A stretch of 64,000 nt of DNA from Paenibacillus_AB hodogayensis (GTDB lineage: Bacteria; Bacillota; Bacilli; Paenibacillales; NBRC-103111). The translations under genes were made by a program, and so were the position numbers. Below the pieces are notes generated by a model, which saw nothing but the letters and a program-made list of their open reading frames with translations, searched no databases and was not told the DNA's origin. This document shows positions 8,429-16,469 of this stretch, piece after piece. Within the stretch, counting starts at the first letter, position 1. Every line of letters starts with the position of its first letter. The DNA is taken from positions 186,001 to 250,000 of the forward strand of contig NZ_BAAAYO010000010.1 in assembly GCF_039536325.1 (NCBI RefSeq), read 5' to 3'.

Positions 8429-8696
8429 GGCCAAGTCTCCCGATCGACGTAGTAAAGTAGAGGAACATAGCGTCAACGATACGGCAAAGAGACCTGACAA
8501 GCGTTCGGATCCCATTCGCAAGCAAATTCGGGCTCAACGTCGCGTCGCAGGTCTCCGGCCGGCCGGTTGACAGCTGTGCATAACCGGTGGATCGGGTCGC
8601 CCGCGCATGACGGGGATCGATTCACGGCTCATTTGGATGTATCCTTTACTCTACTTTTCATAACCAAGTATGTCAATCGGAATTAAGATGGATGTT
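8429..8696 (-). promoter_or_regulatory. Promoter and about 210-nt leader of the LysR/monooxygenase operon
   Basis: On the minus strand TTGACA (8676-8671), a 17-bp spacer and TAGAGT (8653-8648) form a good sigma-A promoter, putting transcription start near 8641, some 210 nt before the LysR start. The -35 overlaps CAATCGGAATTA (8674-8685, plus strand), a motif shared with the dppA-type promoter. In the leader, CAGGTCTC (8548-8555) can pair with GAGACCTG (8489-8496), and a 32-codon ORF runs from 8632 to 8534. Confidence 0.6.
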
Positions 8697-10769
8697 TTAT
8701 CCGACAGGGTCGTGGCAGGCCACCAGATGGTCTGGGGCGATCTCCCGGAATTCGGGCTGCTCCTCGGCGCATCGGGCGGTAGCTGCCGGGCAGCGCGTGC
8801 GGAAGCGGCAGCCGGAGGGCGGATTGGCCGGCGACGGAATTTCCCCCTGAATGGCCGCGAACTGGCGCTGCCGGTCGGGAACCGGAACCGGGATCGAGGC
8901 GATGAGCGCCTTCGTGTAATGATGCGCCGGCCGGCGGAACAGCTGCTCGCTGGGAGCGATTTCGACCAGCTTGCCCAAGTACATAACGCCGATGCGGTCC
9001 GATACATAGCGTACGACATTCAGTCCGTGGCCGATGAACAGGAACGTTAAATCGAGCCGCTGCCGAAGCTCCTGGAGCAGATTGACGATCTGCGCTTGTA
9101 CCGATACGTCCAGCGCGGACACGGCCTCGTCGGCAAGCACGAACTTCGGCCGCAGAGCAATCGCCCGGGCGATGCCGATCCGCTGCCGCTGTCCGCCGGA
9201 AAATTCGTGGGGATACCGGTCGTAAGCGTTCGAACTCAAGCCTACGAGCCGCAGCAGCTCGAGCACCGCCTCCTTCTTCCCGCCGGCGTTCAAACCGCCG
9301 TGAACCGCGAACGGCTCGCCGATGATGTCCCCTACCTTCCAGCGCGGATCGACCGAGCCGTAAGGGTCCTGGAAGATCATCTGCATATGCTTGCGTTCCT
9401 CGCGCAGGCGGGCTCCGGACAACGCCCCCAGCTCCCGGCCCTCGAACCGGACGGAGCCGGAGGTCGGCTTCTCCAGGTGCAGCAGCACCCGGCCGAGCGT
9501 CGACTTGCCGCTGCCCGATTCGCCGACGAGGCCGAACGTTTCCCCCTTTCGAATCGTGAACGAGACGTCCTCGACCGCCTGAATCGACTTCTTGGTCCCT
9601 GGAAAAAGCGAACGACCGTACGGGTAATGCTTCGTCAGATGGCGCACCTCGAACAACACTTCGGCCGAAGACCGGGATACCCCGGCGAATGCAAGCGCTG
9701 GCTCGGAAGTAGAATCGACATCGACAGTGTCCACCGCCGGCGAAGAGATCGGCTCTGCTTGCAGCGGCGTCGGTGCGGTCGCGGTTACGGAGGCGATCAC
9801 TCGATCGACGTGCCAGCACGCCGCTTGCCGGCCGTCCCGGCTCAGCAGCGCGGGCGCCTCGCTCGCGCATTGCTCCGTCGCGTACGGGCAGCGGGGATGG
9901 AAGCGGCAGCCGCCCGGCAAGTCGGACAGGCTCGGAATCGAGCCCGGTATCGTATACAGCCGCTTCGAGCGGTCGCTGTCCATCGTCGTGATCGACTGCA
10001 GCAAGCCCTGCGTGTATGGATGATGCGGCTCGGCGAACAGCTCCTCGGTCGCGGCCTGTTCGACCACCTGCCCCGCATACATGACGACGACCCGGTCGGC
10101 GATTTCCGCGGCAATGCCCAGATCGTGGGTAATGAGCAAAATCGCCATGTTGAATTCGTCCTTCAGCTCCTGCAGCAGCTGCAAAATTTGCGCCTGAATC
10201 GTCACGTCGAGCGCCGTCGTCGGTTCGTCCGCAATTAGCAGCTCCGGCTGGCAGCTTAACGCCATCGCGATCATCGCCCGCTGCAGCATTCCCCCGGACA
10301 GCTCATTCGGGTATTGCTTCAACCGCAGCTCCGGCTCCGGTATGCCGACCCGGCGCAGCAGGTAGACGGCCCGCCGCTTCGCTTCGCTCGCCGTCGTACG
10401 GCGGTCGTGGCGCTGGATCGTTTCGACGATCTGCCGGCCGATCGTAAACACGGGATCGAACGCCGCCATCGGCTCCTGGAACACCATCGCCATCTTCTTC
10501 CCGCGCAGCGAGCGGAGCGCCTGCTGGGGGAGACCGACGATCTCAACGCCGTCCAGCTTGATCGTGCCGGAGCTGATCTTGCCGTTCTCGTCGTCGATCA
10601 GCCGCATGACGGCTTTGGACGTGACTGTCTTGCCGCTGCCCGATTCACCGACCAGGCATACGGTTTCGCCGGCCTCGATCGAGAAGCTGACGTCGCGGAT
10701 TGCCTGCAGCGCGCCTCTGCCCGTAGCGAATTCGACGCTTACGCGTTCCATATCCAGCAATTGACTCAA
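8697..10769 (-). CDS. Fused double ATP-binding subunit of a dipeptide/oligopeptide-type ABC importer
   Basis: A 690-residue protein equal to DppD joined to DppF. Domain 1 has Walker A GESGSGKT (41-48), signature LSGGMLQR (157-164), Walker B LLIADEPTTALD, and the oligopeptide-transporter C-terminal PGGCRFHPRCP near 285-295. Domain 2 has Walker A GESGSGKS (416-423), signature FSGGQRQR (523-530) and a second PSGCRFRTRCP tail. The Cys-rich tails are typical of OppD/OppF-type ATPases. Domain 2 reads LADEAVSALD where DEPVSALD is usual; the catalytic Glu is kept. The likely start is TTG at 10769 after GGAGGAGACG. It sits 24 bp after the permease gene and energises import of the ligand bound by the 12646 gene product. 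Confidence 0.9.
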   Translation of the reverse strand: MSQLLDMERVSVEFATGRGALQAIRDVSFSIEAGETVCLVGESGSGKTVTSKAVMRLIDDENGKISSGTIKLDGVEIVGLPQQALRSLRGKKMAMVFQEPMAAFDPVFTIGRQIVETIQRHDRRTTASEAKRRAVYLLRRVGIPEPELRLKQYPNELSGGMLQRAMIAMALSCQPELLIADEPTTALDVTIQAQILQLLQELKDEFNMAILLITHDLGIAAEIADRVVVMYAGQVVEQAATEELFAEPHHPYTQGLLQSITTMDSDRSKRLYTIPGSIPSLSDLPGGCRFHPRCPYATEQCASEAPALLSRDGRQAACWHVDRVIASVTATAPTPLQAEPISSPAVDTVDVDSTSEPALAFAGVSRSSAEVLFEVRHLTKHYPYGRSLFPGTKKSIQAVEDVSFTIRKGETFGLVGESGSGKSTLGRVLLHLEKPTSGSVRFEGRELGALSGARLREERKHMQMIFQDPYGSVDPRWKVGDIIGEPFAVHGGLNAGGKKEAVLELLRLVGLSSNAYDRYPHEFSGGQRQRIGIARAIALRPKFVLADEAVSALDVSVQAQIVNLLQELRQRLDLTFLFIGHGLNVVRYVSDRIGVMYLGKLVEIAPSEQLFRRPAHHYTKALIASIPVPVPDRQRQFAAIQGEIPSPANPPSGCRFRTRCPAATARCAEEQPEFREIAPDHLVACHDPVG

Positions 10770-10793
10770 TCTGCGTCTCCTCCTGTACGCCTC

Positions 10794-11687
10794 TTAGGCG
10801 TGCCGCTTCTTCGGATCGAGCGCATCGCGCAGCTCGTCGCCGATAATATTGATCGATAGTACGAACAGCGTGATCGCCAGCCCCGGGAACGTGCAGATCC
10901 ACCAGGCGACCGTCAAATACCCTCTGCCCTGGGACAGCAGCGCCCCCCAGTCCGGCACCTCCTTCAGCACGCCAAGACCGAGGAAGCTCAAGCCCGAGCC
11001 GGTCAGGATCGCGGTGCCCACACCGATGCAGGCCATGACCAGCAGCGGGGAAAGCGAATTGGGAAGCACGTGCTTGACGAACACGGACAGATCGGCGGCG
11101 CCGATTGAACGGGATGCCGTAATGAATGGTCGGTTTTTGATGCTCAGAATTTGCCCTCTCATGATTCTGGCGTAGTTCGGCGCCGATGCGATCGCCACGG
11201 CCAATATAATGTTCCACAGTCCGGGACCGAGCGCGGCGGCGACGGCCAGCGCGAGCAGCACGCCGGGGATCGTCATCAGAATGTCGACCACGCGCATCAG
11301 AACCGTGTCCACCCATTTGCCGAAATAGCCGGCCAACGCGCCGAGCAGCGCTCCCGACAGCCCGCCGACGGCGACGGAAGCGAAGCCGATGAACAGCGAT
11401 TCGCGGGCTCCGAATACGATGACGCTAAGAATGTCGCGGCCGAAATAGTCGGTGCCGAGCCAGTGCGCCGAGCCCGGAGCAAGCAGAATGCGGTCGGCCT
11501 GCATGTCGGTGGGCGAATAAGGAGCGATCCATTGCGGCGCCAGCGCGCAGAGGATCAGAAACAGAACGACCAGTCCGGCGCCGTACGCCAGCGCTTTCGA
11601 CAGGGCTATCTTCGGAACCGCGCGCCGGCGCGCCGCTGCGGGCCCTTTCGCTTGCCATAACGGTTTAACGGATGCAGCTTCTCTCAT
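10794..11687 (-). CDS. ABC transporter permease, DppC/OppC type
   Basis: A 297-residue inner-membrane permease. It has the OppC N-terminal segment with one helix (about 32-52), the extracytoplasmic APQWIAPYSPTD element and the WLGTDYFGRDILS motif found at the start of the DppC transmembrane domain. Five further helices follow, with the EAA-type cytoplasmic loop SRSIGAADLSVFVKHVLPNS (about 193-212) that docks on the ATPase. The ATG follows AGGAGGAGG. It lies 15 bp after the DppB-type gene, in the same operon. Confidence 0.9.
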   Translation of the reverse strand: MREAASVKPLWQAKGPAAARRRAVPKIALSKALAYGAGLVVLFLILCALAPQWIAPYSPTDMQADRILLAPGSAHWLGTDYFGRDILSVIVFGARESLFIGFASVAVGGLSGALLGALAGYFGKWVDTVLMRVVDILMTIPGVLLALAVAAALGPGLWNIILAVAIASAPNYARIMRGQILSIKNRPFITASRSIGAADLSVFVKHVLPNSLSPLLVMACIGVGTAILTGSGLSFLGLGVLKEVPDWGALLSQGRGYLTVAWWICTFPGLAITLFVLSINIIGDELRDALDPKKRHA

Positions 11688-11702
11688 TGCAGCTTCCTCC
11701 TC

Positions 11703-12632
11703 CTAGCTTTGCAGGCGCCTGACCCGCGGATCGATATACGAATACGAAACGTCCACCAGCACGTTGACGACGACATACACGATGGCCGTGAACAAGACGA
11801 CGCCCTGCACGACCGGCAAGTCTTTGGTCATAATCGCGTCGGAAATAATGCGTCCGATGCCCTGCCGCGAAAATACCGTTTCGATGACGACCGCCCCGGC
11901 CAGCATTTCCCCAATCAGAATGCCCATCATCGTCACCGCCGGAATCAACGCATTGCGCAAGGCATGGCGGTACATGACCGCTCTCTCCAGCAAGCCTTTG
12001 GCGCGCAGCGTCGTCATGAACGGCTCGCCGAGCACTTCAAGCATGGAATTGCGCACCATGCGGACGATGAAGCCGGCTCCGAGCAGGCCTAGCGTCAGCG
12101 CCGGAAGGACCAGCGTCGCCAGCCCATCCGAGCCCATCGCGGGCAGCCAGCCCAAGGAAACGGAGAAGATCAGAATGAGCAGAATGCCCGACCAGAACGT
12201 CGGCATCGAGATGCCGAACAGCCCGATGATTCTCGCCACGATATCGATCGCCTTGTTGCGATGGATGGCGGACAGCACGCCCAGCAGCACGCCGACGGCG
12301 ACGGCGACGACGGAAGCCGCCGTCGTCAGCGCCAGCGTAGCCGGGAAGTGGGCAATGATCTTCGGCAGTACCGGCTCGGAATTGACGAGCGAATGTCCGA
12401 AGTCGCCGCGCAGCACGTTTTGAAAATAGCTCAGAAACTGTTCATAGAAGGGGCGGTCGACGCCAAGCTGATGCCGCAGATTGGCGAGCGCCTCCGGGCT
12501 CATCGCGCTCGGGTCGACGATGTTCATCACCACGTCGCCGGGAAGCACGTACAGCACGCAAAACACCAGAATGGAAGAGCCCGCTATGACGAGGAGAGAG
12601 CTCAGCAATCGAATCGCAACGGCCTTGGCCAT
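11703..12632 (-). CDS. ABC transporter permease, DppB/OppB type
   Basis: A 309-residue partner permease with six predicted helices. The N-terminus has the family pattern with LGVDRPFYEQFLSYFQNVLR (about residues 53-72) before the membrane domain, and the EAA loop is in the second half (LRAKGLLERAVMYRHALRNA). The ATG follows AAGGAGGCGG. It is 13 bp downstream of the binding-protein gene and translationally close to the DppC-type gene, giving a complete A-B-C-DF transporter operon. Confidence 0.9.
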   Translation of the reverse strand: MAKAVAIRLLSSLLVIAGSSILVFCVLYVLPGDVVMNIVDPSAMSPEALANLRHQLGVDRPFYEQFLSYFQNVLRGDFGHSLVNSEPVLPKIIAHFPATLALTTAASVVAVAVGVLLGVLSAIHRNKAIDIVARIIGLFGISMPTFWSGILLILIFSVSLGWLPAMGSDGLATLVLPALTLGLLGAGFIVRMVRNSMLEVLGEPFMTTLRAKGLLERAVMYRHALRNALIPAVTMMGILIGEMLAGAVVIETVFSRQGIGRIISDAIMTKDLPVVQGVVLFTAIVYVVVNVLVDVSYSYIDPRVRRLQS

Positions 12633-12645
12633 CTTCGCCGCCTCC

Positions 12646-14295
12646 TTACTTTTTAATGAACGAAACGTCGTTGAACAACGGGTAGCCGAGCGGGTCGAAC
12701 TTCAGACCGGTCACATTTTTGGAGGCCGCTACCGTGTAAGGAAATACATAGATCGGCAAAATGACCGCATTGTCGATAATGTAATGCTGAACCTTCTTGT
12801 AAATTTCTTTGCGCTTGGCCGTATCCGTCTCTACGACGCCTTGGTCGAGCAGCTTGTCGATCTCCGGGTCGGAAAGCTTCGACAGCGTCGGACGCACATT
12901 CGGCGCCGGCGTATGGTAGAAGGCGTTGAGCGCGACCGGGTCGGAGTTCACCTGACTGTTGCCGTACAGGTCATACGCCTGATTCGTGTAAACGACGGTT
13001 GCGGTGTCTTTCGTAATTTCCACTTCGACGACGATGCCGACCTTCTTCAGCTGCTGCTGGATGATAGCGGCGATATCGTTGCGTTTCTCGCGGTTCGGCG
13101 AACCGTCGACATAGTGCAAGGTCAGCTTCTTGCCGTCCTTCTCGCGCACGCCGTCGGCTCCCTTGACCCAGCCCAGCTCGTCGAGCAGCCGGTTCGCTTT
13201 GTCGAGATCGGGCTTGACGCCGTTCTCCAGCGACGGATCGTAGCCGAACGTCGTCGGCGATAATGGCGACCATGCCCGCGGATACGTGCCCAGATAGAGG
13301 CTTTTGACGATCGAATCGATGTCCACCGCATACTGCACCGCTTGGCGCGCCTTGACGTTATCCCACGGCGGCCGCTTTTGGTTGAAGAACAGCGTGTAGG
13401 GCACGCCGCCCGTATTGACCTGGAGCAACTGCAGCTTGGCGTCGTTTTTGAGCGATACGATATTTTGCGGCGGAACCGTTTCGGCGGCGGTCACTTGCCC
13501 GCTCTGCACGCTGCCGATGCGCGTCGCTTCTTCCGGGACGATCTTGAAAACGATGGCGTCCAAGTACGATTTGCCTTTGTTGTCCACCAGTTCGGGGGCC
13601 CAGGCATAGTCGGGGTTGCGCTCGACCTTGATCTCCGAGTTGTCGTCCCATTTCACGTATTTGAACGGGCCCGTACCGACCGGGTTTTTGCCGAATTGAT
13701 CGCCGTGCTTTTTCGCCGCCGTCGGCGATACGATGCCGAGCAGCGCCTGGCTCAGGTTGCCCAGAAATGCGACGGACGGCGTCTCCAGATTCAGCTTAAT
13801 CGTGTATTCGTCGATAATCTCCGACGATTTGTACGGCTTCAGCAGCGCGGAGGCGTTGGCGGCCTTGGTCGCCGGATCGAGAATGCGATCGTAGCTGTAT
13901 TTCACCGCTTCGGCGTTAAACGGCGTGCCGTCATGGAACTTCACGTCCTTGCGCAGCTTGAACGTGTAGCTCTTGCCGTCGGGGGAAATCGTCCACTCGG
14001 TAGCCAGCCACGGCTTGATCGTATTGTCCGGGAGCTGCACGACAAGGCTGTCGTAGATCGTGCGGATAACCCGAACCGCTACGGCCAGACCGCTGCGATG
14101 AGGATCGAGCGTATCCGGCGACGTCGCCAGCGCGAACGACAGCTCGCCCCCCGGAGCCGCTTGCGTTTTCGTCGTCGCGCCCGTCCCGGCGCCGGGATTC
14201 GCTCCGTTGCCCGATTTGGCTTCTCCGCACGCCGCCAGCGCCAGGACCGATGCGGATAAGATTGCAATAAACTTGACCCACCGTGACTTTTTCAT
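12646..14295 (-). CDS. ABC transporter substrate-binding lipoprotein, SBP_bac_5 (DppA/OppA) family
   Basis: A 549-residue lipoprotein with signal MKKSRWVKFIAILSASVLAL followed by lipobox AACG (lipidated Cys23), then a Gly/Ala/Thr-rich linker and a family 5 binding domain. PDTLDPHRSGLAVAVRVIRT and VKFHDGTPFNAEAVKYSYDR are its signature regions. An in-frame GTG at 14307 is too close to the GGAG site, so the ATG at 14295 is preferred. As first gene of the operon it defines the ligand. The family binds peptides, nickel, opines and also glutathione-like compounds. Neighbouring flavin monooxygenases and the CymR-like site suggest an organosulfur ligand, which is inference. Confidence 0.9.
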   Translation of the reverse strand: MKKSRWVKFIAILSASVLALAACGEAKSGNGANPGAGTGATTKTQAAPGGELSFALATSPDTLDPHRSGLAVAVRVIRTIYDSLVVQLPDNTIKPWLATEWTISPDGKSYTFKLRKDVKFHDGTPFNAEAVKYSYDRILDPATKAANASALLKPYKSSEIIDEYTIKLNLETPSVAFLGNLSQALLGIVSPTAAKKHGDQFGKNPVGTGPFKYVKWDDNSEIKVERNPDYAWAPELVDNKGKSYLDAIVFKIVPEEATRIGSVQSGQVTAAETVPPQNIVSLKNDAKLQLLQVNTGGVPYTLFFNQKRPPWDNVKARQAVQYAVDIDSIVKSLYLGTYPRAWSPLSPTTFGYDPSLENGVKPDLDKANRLLDELGWVKGADGVREKDGKKLTLHYVDGSPNREKRNDIAAIIQQQLKKVGIVVEVEITKDTATVVYTNQAYDLYGNSQVNSDPVALNAFYHTPAPNVRPTLSKLSDPEIDKLLDQGVVETDTAKRKEIYKKVQHYIIDNAVILPIYVFPYTVAASKNVTGLKFDPLGYPLFNDVSFIKK

Positions 14296-14336
14296 ACGGA
14301 TCTTCACTCTCCTGTATCTTTTAAAAATAAATCCTG

Positions 14337-14358
14337 ATAATTCCTATTGGTTATATAT
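14337..14358. promoter_or_regulatory. CymR-like operator in the binding-protein gene leader
   Basis: The minus strand reads ATATATAACCAATAGGAATT followed by AT. The core TnGGAATTA resembles the box of CymR, the Rrf2-type repressor of sulfur-uptake genes in Bacillales, as I recall its consensus. The site begins about 10 nt after the expected transcription start, a good position for repression. The same CAATnGGAATTA core occurs at 8674-8685. Confidence 0.45.
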
Positions 14359-14373
14359 GAATTATTGTTCCTT

Positions 14374-14402
14374 ACTTTATCACTGCCCTTACTTATCGTC
14401 AA
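14374..14402 (-). promoter_or_regulatory. Sigma-A promoter of the dipeptide-type transporter operon
   Basis: On the minus strand TTGACG (14402-14397), exactly 17 bp, then TAAAGT (14379-14374). Both hexamers match the consensus at four to five positions. Transcription would start near 14367 and proceed into the binding-protein gene at 14295. Confidence 0.65.
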
Positions 14403-14445
14403 TCGGTCCGATTCAAGAGTTCTTCTATCGCGGAATAGAAAGTTT

Positions 14446-14928
14446 CTATACGACCGCCTGCGCTTCGCTGTAAGCCTGCCGGATGCGCTCGATTTGGCCC
14501 AGATGCCGGCTCACGTGTTTCGTAAAGCCGGCGACGATATCGGCGATTCGCACCGGATCGCCTTTGGCGTTCACGCCGCTTTTCTCCCAGTCGCCGTCGT
14601 CCAGCCGCTGCAGCAGCAGGCCGTTATACCGGAGCAGCTGCCCGAACGTCTCCAAAATATCCGCCGCCTCGGCCTCGTTCGCCTTCTGCCCGTTCACCCA
14701 GGCGTCCTGTTGAAAAGCCGGAAGCCGTTCGGTCGTCCCGGCCAAAATATCGCGGATGCGAAAAGAAACGACGATGCTGTGGTCGGCCAAATGGGCCAGC
14801 ACTTCGGTTACGCTCCACGACTGCGGCGACGCCTTCCACGTCAATTGCTCCTTGCTCAGTCCTTCCGCAGCTTGAACGAGCTGCTTGTGCGTTTCCAAAA
14901 AAGCTTGAATATCGATTTGATGACTCAT
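14446..14928 (-). CDS. DinB_2-family protein
   Basis: A 160-residue DinB-superfamily protein, unlike the 4234 protein in detail. Histidines fitting the metal triad are in VLAHLADHS (about residues 45-53) and KHVSRHLGQIERI (about 135-147), the latter being the usual HxxxH element at the end of helix 4. The ATG at 14928 lies six bases after GGGGAG. The gene sits between the transporter operon and a second NtaA-type monooxygenase, all on the minus strand. DinB-fold thiol transferases are often linked to sulfur metabolism in Firmicutes, but no specific reaction can be assigned. Confidence 0.8.
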   Translation of the reverse strand: MSHQIDIQAFLETHKQLVQAAEGLSKEQLTWKASPQSWSVTEVLAHLADHSIVVSFRIRDILAGTTERLPAFQQDAWVNGQKANEAEAADILETFGQLLRYNGLLLQRLDDGDWEKSGVNAKGDPVRIADIVAGFTKHVSRHLGQIERIRQAYSEAQAVV

Positions 14929-15013
14929 ACCGCTCTCCCCCTCGAATGATTGCATAGTATGGACGGACGCGCGCAGCCGTCGGCCGTGTGCAGGCGGCTC
15001 CAACTTTCCTCGA

Positions 15014-16342
15014 TTAACGTGCGGGCTCCCGTTCGGCCGTATACCGGTTGCGCGGAACGGCAAGCCCCAAATTCCCGCGCAGCGTGGCGCTCTCGTATTC
15101 CGTACGGAACAATCCCCGCTGCTGCAAAATCGGCACGACCAGATCGACGAAGTCGGCCAAACCGCCCGGCACGACCGTGCGGATGTTAAAGCCGTCCGCG
15201 GCTCCCCCTTCGAACCAGTGCTGAATCCGGTCGGCCACCTGCTCCGGCGTGCCGATAAACGCGGTGCGCGGCGTAGAAGCCCGCAGCGCCGTTTGACGCA
15301 GCGTAAGCCCTTGCTCCCTCGCTTCCTGCTTGATCTTGTCGGTCGTGCTGCGGAAGCTGTTGGTGCCCAGATCGCCGATATCCGGAAACGGTTCGTCCAG
15401 CGGGAAGCGGGAAAAGTCGAAGTGCTCGAAATACCGCCCCAAATAGTTCAGCGCCTGCTCGATCGTAACCAGACCGGCGATTTCCTCGTATTTCCGCTCG
15501 GCTTCTTCCTCGGTCTTGCCGACGATCGGGCCGATGCCCGGGAAAATCAATATATCCTCGGGCTTTCTTCCGTAAGCCGCCGCCCGCGCCTTCACGTCCC
15601 GGTAAAACGCTTGGGCTTCCTCGAACGTCTCGTGCGCCGTATAGATTGCGTCGGCCGATTTGGCCGCGAGCTCTTTGCCCGGCACCGACGAGCCGGCCTG
15701 AAAGACAACCGGATAGCCCTGCTTCGATCGGGCCACGTTGAGCGGACCTTGTACGGAGAAGTGCGTTCCTTTATGATGGAGCGTGTGCAGCTTGCCCGGG
15801 TCGAAAAACACCCCGTTCGCTTTATCGCCGACGAAGGCATCGTCTTCCCACGAATCCCACAGCCCTTTGACGACGCCGAGATGCTCTTCGGCGATTTCGT
15901 AGCGCAGGGCGTGGTTCGGATGTTCGCCCTTGCCGAAGTTTAGCGAGGAGCCCTCGAGCGGCGAGGTGACGACGTTCCAGCCGGCGCGCCCGCCGCTCAG
16001 CTTGTCGATCGAAGCGAACTGCCTGGCCACCGTGAACGGCTCGCTGTAAGAGGTGGACAACGTCGCAACGAGCCCGATGTTCGTCGTGACGGCTGTCAAG
16101 GCGGACAGCAGAGTAAGCGGCTCGAACCGGTTCAGAAAGTGCGGATTGGATTTCTCGTTAATGTACAGACCGTCGGCGATAAAGAGCAGATCGAATTTCC
16201 CTTCCTCCGCCTTGAGCGCCTGTTTCTTGTAAAAGTCCAGACTGACGCTCGCGTCGATCGGCACGTCAGGGTGTCTCCAGAATGAAATGCTGTTGCCGAC
16301 TCCGGCCAAATTGGCTCCAAGCTTCAATTGACGTGATGGCAC
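15014..16342 (-). CDS. FMN-dependent monooxygenase, NtaA/SnaA/DszA family (second copy)
   Basis: A 442-residue paralogue of the 5081 protein, sharing long stretches such as FIADGLYI, SGGRAGWNVVTSPLEGS, LHTLHHKG and the C-terminal VVPILQQRGLFR. It is a complete member of the family that uses FMNH2 from a partner reductase to oxidise S- or N-containing substrates; no reductase is encoded here. The start is GTG at 16342 after GGAGGCGGC. It probably lies in an operon with the DinB_2 gene 85 bp downstream. Two such paralogues within 11 kb suggest different substrates for one scavenging pathway. Confidence 0.85.
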   Translation of the reverse strand: MPSRQLKLGANLAGVGNSISFWRHPDVPIDASVSLDFYKKQALKAEEGKFDLLFIADGLYINEKSNPHFLNRFEPLTLLSALTAVTTNIGLVATLSTSYSEPFTVARQFASIDKLSGGRAGWNVVTSPLEGSSLNFGKGEHPNHALRYEIAEEHLGVVKGLWDSWEDDAFVGDKANGVFFDPGKLHTLHHKGTHFSVQGPLNVARSKQGYPVVFQAGSSVPGKELAAKSADAIYTAHETFEEAQAFYRDVKARAAAYGRKPEDILIFPGIGPIVGKTEEEAERKYEEIAGLVTIEQALNYLGRYFEHFDFSRFPLDEPFPDIGDLGTNSFRSTTDKIKQEAREQGLTLRQTALRASTPRTAFIGTPEQVADRIQHWFEGGAADGFNIRTVVPGGLADFVDLVVPILQQRGLFRTEYESATLRGNLGLAVPRNRYTAEREPAR

Positions 16343-16469
16343 GGGCTGCCGCCTCCTTTTTAAACCAAATATACATATAGGTTTTATCGGATTTAATCCC
16401 TGACTCTACTGTATACCAACAGACGGTCGAAGCGTATATCGCATTGTTCTATAGATCGATTGATTCCTT

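Noticed and set aside
8429..8641. S-box (SAM) riboswitch before the LysR gene
   Set aside because: None of the conserved S-box core sequences is present in the leader.
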